From Narthecium ossifragum (taxonomy: Eukaryota > Streptophyta > Magnoliopsida > Dioscoreales > Nartheciaceae), in NCBI GenBank assembly GCA_963920575.1, contig OY986974.1:4283281-4347280 (forward strand): 64,000 nt of DNA, written 5' to 3'. Shown here piece by piece: positions 1-10,040 of the stretch (the first letter of the stretch is position 1; every line of letters begins with the position of its first letter). The position numbers and the translations under genes were made by a program. The notes under the pieces were generated by a model, which did not search any database, was not told the DNA's origin, and saw only the letters and a program-made list of their open reading frames with translations.

Positions 1-862
1 CATCCGGCCATAGCCGCCCTCCATTGAGGATGTCGAACCCACCAAGACCGCACGAACCTCCTCCGAGCTCCAGCCCCTTTCCTCCCCACAGCGCCCTGCA
101 ACTCATTGAAGAACTTGCTGCGCAAACTGACACATCACCAGTGCATGGATCTATCGTCTCCTCCGCTGCCCCGCACCTCGGGCATTCTCGCTCGAAGCAC
201 ACGCGCGTGCGCCACATGAGCTCTATGTCAGGGAGTCTGCCATGCCACGCTTTCCATAAGAAGTGTCGCATCCGCGGTGCCGCTTGTAGGCGCAACAGGG
301 ATCTCCGGTCCTCACCGTCCGGCTGGCATACCTCAAGGAAGATCCTTTTTAGAGCAGAGGAGTAGACCGACGCTGTAGTTACCCTCCCCTTAGGATCAAA
401 GGTCCATCACCACCGATCTCCTTCCTCGTCCACCGCCATGGTGCTCACGTCCGTTGCCATGCTCGCACCCAACACCTCCGCCAACCGATCCATACGCCAT
501 CCACCGTCTATCATAAGCTCCCCAACAAGCATGTCATCGCAGTCACCATTCCCCACAAACGGAGCCGGTCGCCTCTCCAACAGCTCGTCCAACAACCACG
601 CATCTTTCAGCACGTTAACCTTGCTCTCCTTCCCCGGCGACCACCGGAGTCCATGCCGAAGCTCCCTCGCCGCCTCGCACAGGTCCTTCCAGTGGACTGA
701 GGCCGACCTCCTCGCCTTGACCGGTGGCAAGCGGCCCTGCCAATGATATTTAGCTCGCGCCATCCGTGACCAAACAGAGTCCTCCTCCTGTAACAGAGCT
801 GCTATTCTCCTAGCCTTCAAAGCCTGCCGCCAAACTTCCAAATTTGGTGAAATATTAAACAC
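1..862 (-). pseudogene. LINE retrotransposon 3' fragment (reverse-transcriptase tail with zf-RVT domain)
   Basis: Reading the minus strand from 862, one frame gives residues typical of the region downstream of plant LINE reverse transcriptases (VWRQALKARRIAALL, then SVWSRMARAKYHW). It runs to a single in-frame TGA just below 407 and continues in the same frame through WTFDPKGRVTTASVYSSAL into a zf-RVT domain with the hallmark RMRHFLWKAWHGRLP and CPRCGAAEETI. After that, near 135, the frame is probably shifted because the expected His/Cys tail is not readable. The polymerase domain is absent and the left edge is cut by the window. This is a dead, 5'-truncated copy. The family assignment rests on motif recognition; the exact LINE clade is not determined. 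Confidence 0.75.
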
Positions 863-1434
863 TATAAATCTTGTCTTTTTTTATATAAATATAAAAAGAA
901 AGACATATTCTGGGGCTAAAAATATAATAAAGATAGAAAATTCGAGGGGAAGTGTCTAGTCCAAAAATAACTAAAATATAATAAATTAAATTTGTGAGGA
1001 AAAAAAAAAGATTCAGAGAGATGTGGCCTAACCTTCCACCTATTTAATAAGTTGTATACCATACCATTCTCAATTGCCCAAAGGATGCAGACCTTCAAAT
1101 AAATCCACCAGCCATCCCCATCCCTAAACAGTTTCAAGATTTTGACCCTGAACCTAACTCATCAACCCTTCAAGATCCACAAGCCAACCCAAAAACTACG
1201 TCCGTAGAACAAGTCAACCTACGAGCAAAGAAAAAACCACACCCAATGACGTCCAGACCATCATGAACTCCGATTCACATTCCTAATCAAATTAACCAAG
1301 AACAACAACATCAATTTACAGTTCAAATTTGGGATTTTTTTTTTCTCCCAGAAAAAAACCCCATCACCATAATTTACATACATAATTTAACATCCTCCTA
1401 ATTTGAAACAAAAAAAAGTGGAGATCGATCATCA
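863..1434. other. Intergenic, AT-rich, no gene seen
   Basis: This stretch between the LINE remnant and the 3' end of the ZCF37-like gene holds only AT-rich sequence with short A and T runs. The ORF at 916-1137 on the minus strand has no recognisable motif and I treat it as chance. The 3' UTR of the ZCF37-like gene should lie at the right end. Confidence 0.5.
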
Positions 1435-2166
1435 TCACTGTTGCCCTTTCTTTGCATGGCGTTTAGTTGGTGATAAAACCTCTTGTGCTCCTCCTCCTCC
1501 TCCTCCTCCTCCCATTTTCTTAGCTTGGAAAGAAGCCATGGATGCCATCTTCTTCTCACTCATCCTCCTCCCATACTCTTTCTTCTTCACGGGCTTCTTC
1601 AAGCTCCCACCTCCTCTCATGGTGGGCACCAAATACCACCATATGGAAGTGCAGCATATGGCCAGCACCCTCCCAGACATGAGCATGCACAATAGTATCA
1701 GCACCATCACCACAGGCCAATAGTGAGCGGGCCTCCAAAAACAGAAGCCCTTATTCACCTTTGCAGCCTCCTTAACACCACTGTTATTATTAGTCACAAT
1801 TGGCGGCGGCGGAGGAGGCGCTGACACTGCCGGAGACGGTGCAGCCGCCTTCGGCTTCTTGGCGTCGGGCGCCGCCGGCTTCTGGGCCTCTTCCATGACT
1901 TTGGTTTCCCTGGGCTTGACGACGACCGGCACCCAGTTGTTGTCGTTGGAGTAGACGAACCGGACCATCGAATGGTCGCCGGCCTTGGCCCAGATCTGCT
2001 CTTTCATGGCCACGAGCTCCGCCAGCACGACGGAGAACTTGTCCCGCCCCCGGTCGGAATAGGGGTTCTTGGTCTTCTTCTTGGGTGCCTTCTCCGGCGA
2101 TGACGGAGACAACGGCGCCGGCTCGCCGCCGTCGACGTGGGAAAAGCTGCTTGTGCCGCATCTCAT
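1435..2166 (-). CDS. ZCF37-like plant protein, single exon
   Basis: A 243-residue intact ORF. The N-terminus (MRCGTSSFSH) is followed by a basic stretch and the conserved core NPYSDRGRDKFSVVLAELVA near residues 34-53, then MVRFVYSNDNNWVPVVVK near 67-84, both characteristic of the plant ZCF37 family (function unknown). A proline/alanine-rich linker with PPPPPP follows. A hydrophobic segment near residues 150-172 (WPVVMVLILLCMLMSGRVLA) could be a membrane span. The tail is basic with a run of nine glycines encoded by a (GGA/GGC) repeat. The start at 2166 gives the family-like MxCGT N-terminus. The polyglycine and polyproline tracts may vary in length. No introns are needed. Family assignment is from recognition of the core motifs; the biochemical role is not known to me. 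Confidence 0.8.
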   Translation of the reverse strand: MRCGTSSFSHVDGGEPAPLSPSSPEKAPKKKTKNPYSDRGRDKFSVVLAELVAMKEQIWAKAGDHSMVRFVYSNDNNWVPVVVKPRETKVMEEAQKPAAPDAKKPKAAAPSPAVSAPPPPPPIVTNNNSGVKEAAKVNKGFCFWRPAHYWPVVMVLILLCMLMSGRVLAICCTSIWWYLVPTMRGGGSLKKPVKKKEYGRRMSEKKMASMASFQAKKMGGGGGGGGAQEVLSPTKRHAKKGQQ

Positions 2167-2210
2167 AGCTGAGGATGAGAATATGTTACAAGAATTCTAT
2201 GGGTTTAAAT

Positions 2211-2242
2211 TGCATAAATATATACATAGAGAGATATATATA
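2211..2242 (-). promoter_or_regulatory. Candidate TATA region of the ZCF37-like gene
   Basis: On the minus strand, TATATATTTATG-like sequence lies roughly 50-70 bases upstream of the chosen ATG at 2166, a plausible TATA box with a short 5' UTR. AT richness makes this only suggestive. Confidence 0.3.
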
Positions 2243-3160
2243 TGCAAGTATGGAAGACTTGATCCAAGCTTTGGTCAAATGGAGGATATTGGCCAATAGT
2301 TGGATCCAGTGCTTCTTCAAGGAAGCTTCTATATATTTCTTTACCCATTTTTCTCCATAGTTGACTCTTTTGGATAACTTGGAAGGGCTGCAACTCTGCA
2401 GCAAGACTGCAACAAGGGTGTTTGTTTGAAATGGTCCACCAATTAACAATTAAATCCATTGAATCCAAATCAATATCATTCATAAAACCCCTTGTAATTA
2501 TATCTAATGTCGGATAACACCCTCCCCCCCTGTGTGCTGTCCTGATTTAATAGTTCTCAATCGAATGAAAGGGGGTTATGTGAAATAGTATATATTAAAT
2601 GTGATATGATCTGTCCTGCACAATTTTCAATTAATTGGAAACGGGCACGTATATGAGTTAAAATAGTTTTTAATGGTCAAGAAGTCAAGAGTTTATGCGT
2701 TAGTTTCAACCTTTCTAGATGGCAGATTGCATCAAGTTCAATAATTGAGATTGAGATTGAGACTGGATTGGATGGCGTTTTGCTATGCTGATTGGCTCAA
2801 ATGACCAATTGAAAACTGAATGCCTTTGCCGGTCTGAATTCTTAATTAGGACAATGATGGAATTTAATTTTTTGATTGGTAAAGTTAACATCAGAGTAGA
2901 TGTCGAGAGTTAAAATCATGTTTATTTGAGCCCAAATGAGAGAAGACGACCGTTTATTCTATAACCGAAGTTTGATTTCAACCCTTAGATTGAAAACTCC
3001 CCCAAGGTTAAAATATAAAGTCCTTTGGAGCCATCTCAGCCGCCTGCCTGATGTAACGCAGGCCTCCTTGATGATATTCTTGGCATCATAAACTTTTGGG
3101 TTGATTCGTGGAGGTGAATAAATATGAAAATATTATGCTGCGTTTCATTGATTAAAATTA
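2243..3160. other. Intergenic, no gene seen
   Basis: AT-rich sequence between the promoter of the ZCF37-like gene and the first TIR transposon. The ORFs at 2186-2483 on the minus strand lie in the promoter and have no motif. I see no RNA gene or clear repeat. Confidence 0.45.
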
Positions 3161-3966
3161 GGGTTATTTGCATATACCCTCTGAAAAAGGTTTATTTTAC
3201 GTATACCACCCTAAAAAAATAAAATTTGCATAAAAAACCTTGAAAATCTTGATTATTTGCATATAGCCCCTCGGGTTACCCTAGTCTTATTTTCTCAGAG
3301 CATGGATGATTCTGGCTGCGCGTTCTTTTTGTGGTTGGATGAGGCTCACTCAACTGTTGATTTAAATCATTATATTGATCTTGAGAACCAGCTACTAAGG
3401 AGATTCGATGTTGTCGAGGAAAAACTGCAAACATCAATTGCAAGTTTAGGGAGGAAAATTGATTGTACTAATGAAACAATGCAAAGTGCAAGGAGATGGG
3501 GTGAAAGCATCGACAAGATGGAAAAAAACTGTGTCCAAAATGGTTGTGAGCATACATGCTCAGTTTATCTTCATTACCCTGTTAATTGTAATCAAGTTTG
3601 TACTCTAAGCAATTGTGCTTTGTAATCAAGGGCAAATGTTACCTGTGAATTATTAATTGAAATCAAGGTTGTAATCCAAGGCTGAATATGTTAGCTATTG
3701 GTTGTAATCAAGGTTGCAATATCTGCTTTGTAGTGCATGGTTGTAATCAATGCAAACAAAAATGTGATTTCCATTGCAAATTGCTAGTGTATTTCCACCG
3801 TTAGCCTCCGTTCCGTTAGCTTGCACACGGAATATTCCATTCCCAAGTAACCCGAGGGGCTATATGCAAATAATCAAGATTTTCAAGGTTTTTTATGCAA
3901 ATTTTATTTTTTTAGGGTGATATATGTAAAATAAACCTTTTTCAAGGGGGTATATGCAAATAACCC
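3161..3966. mobile_element. Non-autonomous TIR element (MULE-like) carrying a GRF zinc-finger exon
   Basis: Near-identical terminal inverted repeats of about 119 bases flank the element: 3161-3279 beginning GGGTTATTTGCATATACCC, and 3847-3966 ending in its reverse complement. Both also contain AAAATCTTGATTATTTGC. Only a handful of mismatches separate the arms, so the copy is fairly young. I found no convincing 9-bp target duplication; the right flank is an A run. The interior holds one open frame with a GRF zinc-finger half-motif. Long TIRs plus a captured coding exon are typical of Mutator-like elements, but superfamily assignment without a target duplication is an inference. Confidence 0.75.
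3302..3625 (+). pseudogene. GRF zinc-finger plus coiled-coil gene fragment inside the TIR element
   Basis: The frame from ATG 3302 reads DSGCAFFLWLDE, the second half of the GRF zinc finger (C..FF.W.D), followed by a helical segment (LENQLLRRFDVVEEKLQTSI) likely to form a coiled coil. A consensus splice acceptor (TTTTCTCAG) sits just before the frame at 3291-3298, so this is exon 2 of a two-exon GRF gene whose first exon, with the N-terminal cysteine and NPGRRF part, is missing. The frame ends in a cysteine-rich tail and stop at 3625. GRF domains are single-stranded-nucleic-acid-binding fingers in other proteins; here the gene is truncated and probably non-functional. Confidence 0.55.
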
Positions 3967-4084
3967 AAAAAAAAAGATTTGAAGCATGCAATGTAAATCT
4001 ATAGAACAAAAGTTAAGCTACTGCGTGTTGGGTGAGATAAAAAAAAAAACGTTAAACTGCTGCGTGTACGAGAAATCAAATTAT
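3967..4084. other. Short spacer between two transposons
   Basis: A-rich sequence with two short A runs; no feature seen. Confidence 0.4.
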
Positions 4085-4356
4085 TCAATTGACAATTGAT
4101 GATAACCCCACTTTAGAGAAATTTTTTTGCTAAAAACCCCATTTGATTTTTTTTTTTTAAGATTATAACCCCATTTGATAAGTTTATTTAGCTGATGTAT
4201 TAAGCAAAAGACTAAAATGCCCCTGGTTGATAATCCTATTTACTAGCATGGTGGTGGCAGAGCAGCGGCAGTGAACGGCGCCGTGGAGTTACCGGAGTTG
4301 AGATCCGACGATCAAAGGGTTGATCGGCGTTGAGGGAAGAGGAGGAAGGCGAGGGG

Positions 4357-4371
4357 GGGGGGGGGGGTTGA
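4357..4371. repeat. Poly-G tract
   Basis: A run of about 15 guanines inside the GC-rich TIR element. Runs like this vary in length between copies and are common assembly-error points. Confidence 0.8.
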
Positions 4372-5340
4372 CCTTCTGAGGCTTATGGAAGCGTCAGGAG
4401 GTCATGAGGTGGCAGAGGGCGGTGGTGGTTGCGGATGGCATGGTCGCCACTCTGGTGATCCAGGCCTTGATCGAGGCCGGGGATGGAGGAGGAAGCGGCA
4501 GGGTGACCTCTTGAGGCTTATGGAAGTGTCAGGAGGTTATGAGTAGGGGTGGCAATTCGGGTCATGACTCGCGAACCCGACCCAACCCGACCCGAAATAA
4601 ACGGGTTTGGGTTTGGTGTTATCGGGTTCAGGCCATAAACGGGTCGACCCGTTTACGACCCGCGAATAAACGGGTCGGGTCGACCCGCGGGTTAGGCGGG
4701 TTGACTCGTTTAATTTTAATATCACTTAGACTTTTAGAGCTAATTTGAATGTGATCTCATCTCATCAAGGAAAATTAAAATAAGTTGAAAGTTTATTGTT
4801 TAGGTTGGATGGTTTGGATGTAATTGAAACAAGTTGTAATTTTATTGCTTACTAATTTTATTAATTAGTTGATAATTTATTGCTTGATTGTTGTTAAACG
4901 GGTCGACCCGACTTGACCCGTTTAATAAACGGGTTAAACGGGTTGGGCCGGGTTGACCCGTTTATAAATGGGTCGGGTTCGGGTTGATAAACCTGACTCG
5001 TTTATTAAACGGGTCGGGTTCCTGACCCGTTTATTAAACGGGTCGGGTTCCTGACCCGTTTATTAAACGGGTCGGGTTCGGGTTTGGCCTTTGGGTCGAG
5101 ATATCGGTGCTCGACCCGACCCGAACCCGACCCGTGAACCCGAATTGCCACCCCTAGTTACGAGGCGGCGGAGAGCGGTGGTGGCTGCGGATGGCATAGT
5201 CGGCGAAGTTGGGATCCGGCGATCTAGGCCTTGATCGAGGCCGGGGATGTAGGAGGAAGCGGCGGGGTGACCTTCTGAGTTTTATTGAAGCTTCAAGAGG
5301 TCACGAGGCGATGGAGGGTTGCGGTAATAATGGATCTCGT
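4368..5340. repeat. GC-rich tandem repeat, about three copies, one split by a hAT insertion
   Basis: Three related units begin with GACCT(T/C)(C/T)TGAGGCTTATGGAAG or a close variant: near 4368, near 4505 and near 5270. Each continues through a GAGG(C/T)GG..GAG.GCGGTGG..G.GG segment. The second unit is interrupted at 4545-5156 by the hAT element and resumes at 5157. The unit is about 135-150 bases. Confidence 0.55.
4545..5156. mobile_element. hAT-superfamily non-autonomous element rich in GGGTCG motifs
   Basis: The termini are TAGGGGTGGCAATTCGGGT and its inverse ACCCGAATTGCCACCCCTA. The 8-bp flanks are GTTATGAG (4537-4544) and GTTACGAG (5157-5164), a 7 of 8 target duplication as expected for hAT. 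The 612-base interior carries dozens of CGGGT/ACCCG motifs in both orientations and several GGGTCGACCC palindromes around an AT-rich core. No transposase frame is present; the small ORFs 4537-4748 are artefacts of the repeat. Confidence 0.85.
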
Positions 5341-5730
5341 CGGCAGTGGGTTTGGGTTTAAGGCGTCGGCATCAATGGGGGCGGTGTGGAGAGCGGTGGA
5401 TGTTGCACGAGGGTCAGGGGTGATGAGCGGAGGTGATTGGTGGTGGTTTCGAGGTATGGGATGGCCGGAGTGGTGATGGCGAGTCGGGACGATGAAGTCC
5501 CGGCTGGTGGTCGGCTTGGGGCGAGCCGGACCGAGCTAGAGGGTGGAGAGAGGAAGAGGAGAGAGAAAATAGGGAAAAATAAAGAAAAAAGAGGTGGAAA
5601 AATAGGAAAAAAGTGGTAGAAAAATTGGGGAAAATATGGAAAAAGATATAAAAAATTTACATAATAAAAGTGGTGGTGATTGAAGAGACTCTTGATGGAG
5701 ACTTTGATCAATTAAATTGTAATTTAAAGA

Positions 5731-5930
5731 GTTAAAAAGATGAAAATACATGAAAGATGAAAATGCATTTAAAAAGATGAAAAGAATTTAGAAAAATGAT
5801 AATGAATTTAGAAAAATGAAAATGAATTTAGAAAGATCAAAATGAATTTAGCAAGATGACAATGAATTTAGAAAGATGAAAATGCATGTCAAAATATGAA
5901 AATGAATTTAGAAAGATGAAAATGAATTTA
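5731..5930. repeat. About 21-bp AT-rich minisatellite
   Basis: Eight to nine imperfect copies of a unit close to AAAGATGAAAATGAATTTAG lie head to tail inside the GC-rich TIR element, contrasting sharply in base composition with both flanks. Confidence 0.75.
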
Positions 5931-6800
5931 GCGGTCGACGACGGCGGTAGGGATGAAGTTGTGGTGGCCTAGGGACTCGATCCACAGTGCTGGATCGTCG
6001 GTGGCACCGTCGTAAATGTAAGATCTAAGGAGGCGGCGGCGGTGCTCTTAGAGAAGAGCCAGATGGTGGTGAGGGGCGACCAGGCGGGGGTTGGCATCGC
6101 GGATGTCGCCAGATCGGGCTCGAAGATGGAGAAGGAAGGGTCATAGGGGCGAAGGGGCATCAGATATGGTGTCGGATGAGGTTGGGGAGGCCGGAGATGG
6201 CGGAATTGGGTAGGTCTGGCGCCGGATTCGTGAGGAGGATGGTGTTTGAGGTGTTTGCCGGGGATGGAGGAGAGGTTGGAGCGGCGTCGGGTACGCAGTG
6301 GTGGAGGAGGAGAGGTTGGATTTGGGGTTTGATGAGCCTGGGATGGTCAGAGGCGATGAAACCCGGTGGTGGCGGCGCCGGTCTTGAGAGAGGAGGGGCT
6401 CGGGCGAAGTGTGGTGCTCACCACTGGCGTGGAGCTTGTGGTTGGCTTTGGCCGGAGGAGTTGGCTGGAGCTTGTGGAGCTTGTGGTTGGCTTTGGCCGG
6501 AGGAGTTGGCTGAAGGTGGAAAAGGGGACTGAGGTGGAGAAGACGAGCTCGCCGGAGTTGAGGTGGTTAACCGGAGTTGGACGGATGGGTGGCGAGGGGT
6601 GGCTACGACAGCTGCAGGTCGAGATCGAGGTGGTGCCGGAGCTTGATGACGGTCGCTGGAGAAGAGAGGGGAGAGAGGAGAGAGGAGAGAGAAAAGGCTG
6701 GATTAAAAAAAGAAAAATAAACCAAGGGTATTATTATCTTTTTGAGGTGATTTGGGCTTATTAATGTAAAAGAAATGAGTGTGGGGTTTTTGACAAAGTG

Positions 6801-7620
6801 CATAGGGTGTTGGACAAGAAAGGGCCTAGATTTGGAGTTGAGACCAAATAAGCCATTATTCAACCTGCTGAAGGTGCATGTGAGAAATAAAGCTTGATGC
6901 AAAGCTCATTAATTAGAAGAAAAGAGATTTGTGTACTTCAGCCATGTACACTAAACATGGCTTATATGATCATATATTATTGGCTTACGTGATGGGACCA
7001 GAGGATGTGAATGAATCTGGAACGTTGAAAGTGACCATATACGATGCACATGCCACATGTGACCCAATCACTTCTCTAATTAGAATGATCTAAATTTCTC
7101 ACAGAGATGACTAATCTAGATTGTTGACTATATTAATATTACAACTAAGTAGAAATTAATCAGAGATAATGCAAACTAATTTTTCTACCACTACATGGAC
7201 CAATTTGTTTTTGTTTGGATCAACTCAACTGTCTTATCTTAGAAAAATATTAATCTCAACTGTCTTATCTTAGAAAATCGCGCTGTCCGATAACAGATAA
7301 AAAATGAAGAAAGTTTGCAAAACATGGATTCTATCCACCACCTTGGTGGAACCATATTCTTTGTACCACGTGGAGATGACACGTCACGTTTTCTTAGATA
7401 ATAATAATAGCTGATCTTATCATCTACGACTTTTGATGCCATAAGAATTTAGATTTTTGACATTCTACGATAATTTGGGGTTTTTTTCCGGCCCGTTCAA
7501 TAGTTTTAATAGTTCGGCCTTTAATTTTAGCTTATAAGCTTCCAAACTTGACGAATGTAGAACAAAAGATGGCGGGAAAAGGTCGACGGGCTCCGTATAC
7601 AAATACATGCCTATTCTAGG
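6801..7620. other. Intergenic, no gene seen
   Basis: AT-rich sequence between two transposons. A short duplication of ATTAATCTCAACTGTCTTATCTTAGAAAA-type sequence occurs near 7210-7275. No coding motif was recognised in the ORF at 7239-7442 on the minus strand. Confidence 0.4.
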
Positions 7621-8182
7621 GAATTTTTTGCATTTTAGTACCCCTAAACTTTACTTTTGCCGATTTAATACCTTTGCCCTGTTTTTTTGCAACTTAATAC
7701 CCCATGGACATGGAAAACCCCATCTCACCCCTCACTTAACCCATGCCCATATGACACCACATACAAGCCATGCCCTGCCACATGACGTGGCATGTCATGT
7801 ATGTTATAATAATAACACTCAATGGCAGCCAAATGGAGAGGAGAGCAAGGTGGCATGGCAATGCTTGTGCAGCAAGTACTCCAACAGTTGCTACACCTGC
7901 AACTAGCCATGGGTCTGGCAAGGGTTTCGGTGGAGAGGAGAGCAAGGTGGCCCTGAACCTCCAGTGGCAGCCAAATAGAGATCATGGGAACATGGGTTTG
8001 GATTCAGGCAGAGATAATTACTAGGCTGGGGTTGGTTCTTCTTGGCATGGCCTTGTTAACAGCTCCCTCATGTAGAGAGAGAGAGAGAGAGAGAGAGAGG
8101 TAGCAGTGGCTATCTGATGTTGTCTCTAATTAGCTCTCTATCTCCAGGGTGGTCATGTCTAAAGTTTCCCTATTTGGAAAAC

Positions 8183-9397
8183 TTAAGTCTTTCTTCTTCT
8201 TTTGTTTCCTGTGTTAGTTCTACGCGTACTTAATGTACTTAATGTAATACCTGAGGGCGCCGCTTTCTCCTTCTCCAAAACATCCTCTCGGAAGGACACA
8301 CTTCGCGGTGTCTTCATGATTGAAGGTGTCCGTGACTTCGCTTTGAGCCTTTCAATTTCTTGTTCGGCTTCAGCGAGCCGCGTATTCGTTGCCGCCAATT
8401 TGAATCTCAATTTATTGTTCTGGATGTTTATCGTCCTCACAGCATCGTCCTGGGCCACAATCCTCCGAGTCAATGTATCGACGTCCGATCTCAGCTGGAG
8501 ACAAGAGTGGGGAAAAAAAATGTTAAGTGCGCACGAAAAATACTTGTCAAACAACACGAGTATAATAAGACACAAACACGTGTATTACTAAAAGTAAAGA
8601 CATGTACAATAGATCAAAAAAACGCGTATTTATACTAATAAACACGTGTATTATAGCTAATAAAGACGCGTATTAGTAATATTAAACACAAGTATGATAG
8701 ATCAAAACTACGCGGACTTATACTAATAAACACGAGTATAATAGCTCTAAAACACGCATATTTTGAGTAAAAAACACGAGTATATTAGATTTTCATGCAT
8801 AAAAACTTAACAGTTACCGAGTATCACACGTAATTAAATTTAACGACGAGTAATATCGATTATAACGACGTACCTCAGCCAGCTTAGTCTCAATTTTTGG
8901 GCTGGCATGGGCATTCTCGGTCGACCGCGACATGGTCATGAATTGAACACACCTAGGGGGTGCGTCTTCACGAGAGGACAGTGCATCAGAAGTCCCAGCC
9001 ACCATTGTATGTCTTCGTGGTTGCTCTGCTTGCGTGGAATGCCTCAGATACAAGGTCCATTCCACATCGATGTAAACAAGCTGGAAATTATAGAAAACCA
9101 ACAGTTGGTTAGTAGACATTCCAAACTAGACGACCATAAAGAAATCCGAACAATATTTTAGCTCGACATTACCCGTGTAGTCGTTCCTTGCGTAACAGTG
9201 TCGGTGAGGTTCTTTCTCCTCACCAGCTGTAAATGACCCCACCTCATCATGCGTGGGATACTGTCCGTGACGGTTGGTGCCCTGCAACAGGTAATCTCAT
9301 AATACCATATGAGCAGAACAGCAGTGCACCCACAGACATAAGTACATGCCCTTTTACTAATCTCACTCGTCTTTGACTCCGGTAAGCCCTTGTTCAT
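8183..9397 (-). CDS. Transposon-borne coiled-coil protein of unknown function (three exons, intact)
   Basis: Three open frames splice in phase 0 with GT/AG borders: 9397-9173, 9080-8874 and 8494-8183, giving 247 residues. The first exon contains VCGCTAVLLIWYYE and IPRMMRW, resembling the helical accessory domains of plant transposon-encoded proteins, though I cannot name the family. The second is hydrophilic. The third begins LRSDVDTLTRRIVAQDDAVR and forms a heptad-like coiled coil to ERLKAK, then KTPRSVSF (possible phosphorylation sites) and a terminal basic KRRRKT that looks like a nuclear localisation signal. The last 20 or so codons and the stop lie inside the left TIR. Absence of frameshifts suggests recent constraint or youth. 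The start at 9397 is the first ATG in frame and is uncertain; an upstream exon is possible. Confidence 0.5.
8510..8850. repeat. Short interspersed ACACGAGTAT-type repeats
   Basis: Intron sequence of the transposon gene with many imperfect copies of ACACG(A/T)GTAT(A/T)ATAG-like words. It resembles the CpG-rich words near the other side of the element core. Confidence 0.45.
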
Positions 9398-9559
9398 CCC
9401 GACTTAATTCTTTTAATTTTAATTTTTTAATTTTTTTTTTGGCACAAGGCGGTGTGTTCTCCTCTCATCTATTGTGGAAAAAATAAATACCATTATTTTC
9501 GTCCCCGTATCCTACATAATGTTTTGCGCTAAGAAATGTAACATTCACATGCGTACTTT

Positions 9560-10040
9560 TTGTTCTTTCTAAGTGTCTTTTTGGTGTTTTCTATGCGCTC
9601 TTGTTTATATGCGTACTTATGGTTGTTTCTACACGTACTTATGGTTGTTTCTACGCGTTGTAAAGGTCTTTTATACGCGCTATTCACTAGTTTTTACGCG
9701 TACTTTGTCTCTTTTAAGTAATACGCGTGTAGGACGTGCAAGAACTAGACTAAGTACGAGTAGGAGCTATATTAAGTACGCGCAAGAACTACATTAAGTA
9801 CGCGTATAAAATACATTAATTACGCGTAGGAACGACATTAAGTACGCGTAATAACTACATTAAGTACGCGTAAGAAAGTGCGCGCGGGTTACCTTTTTAC
9901 CCTTCATCCTCCGGTGTTAGGGCATTGAGCGATATCTCAGGACGCGCAAGAACTACACTAAGTACGAGTAGGAGCTATATTAAGTACGTCCAAGAACTAC
10001 ATTAAGTACGCGTAGGTACTACATTAAGTACATTAAGTAC
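9560..10040. repeat. CpG-rich tandem repeat, about 22-bp unit TACGCGTAAGAACTACATTAAG
   Basis: Roughly ten imperfect head-to-tail copies lie at 9720-10040, with looser inverted-sense relatives (TACGCGTACTTATGGTTGTTTC) at 9560-9720. The array abuts and enters the right TIR. Each unit contains the palindrome ACGCGT or a relative. It could be a subterminal binding array, a promoter, or simple expansion. Confidence 0.65.

Larger units (their letters stand above)
4085..6800. mobile_element. GC-rich TIR element (probable MULE) with tandem repeats and a nested hAT
   Basis: The ends are degenerate inverted repeats: AAAAACCCCATTTGA near 4133, with ACTAAAATGCCCCTGGTTGAT near 4210-4230, matches the reverse complement of the right end near 6700-6790 (AAAAACCCCACA and AATAATACCCTTGGTTTAT). 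The interior is GC-rich and full of open frames on both strands (for example 5358-5711 minus, 6176-6532 plus, 6366-6764 plus) with low-complexity composition and no domain. I read these as non-coding. A hAT element (4545-5156), a GC-rich repeat, and an AT-rich minisatellite (5731-5930) lie inside. Ends are approximate. Confidence 0.45.
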
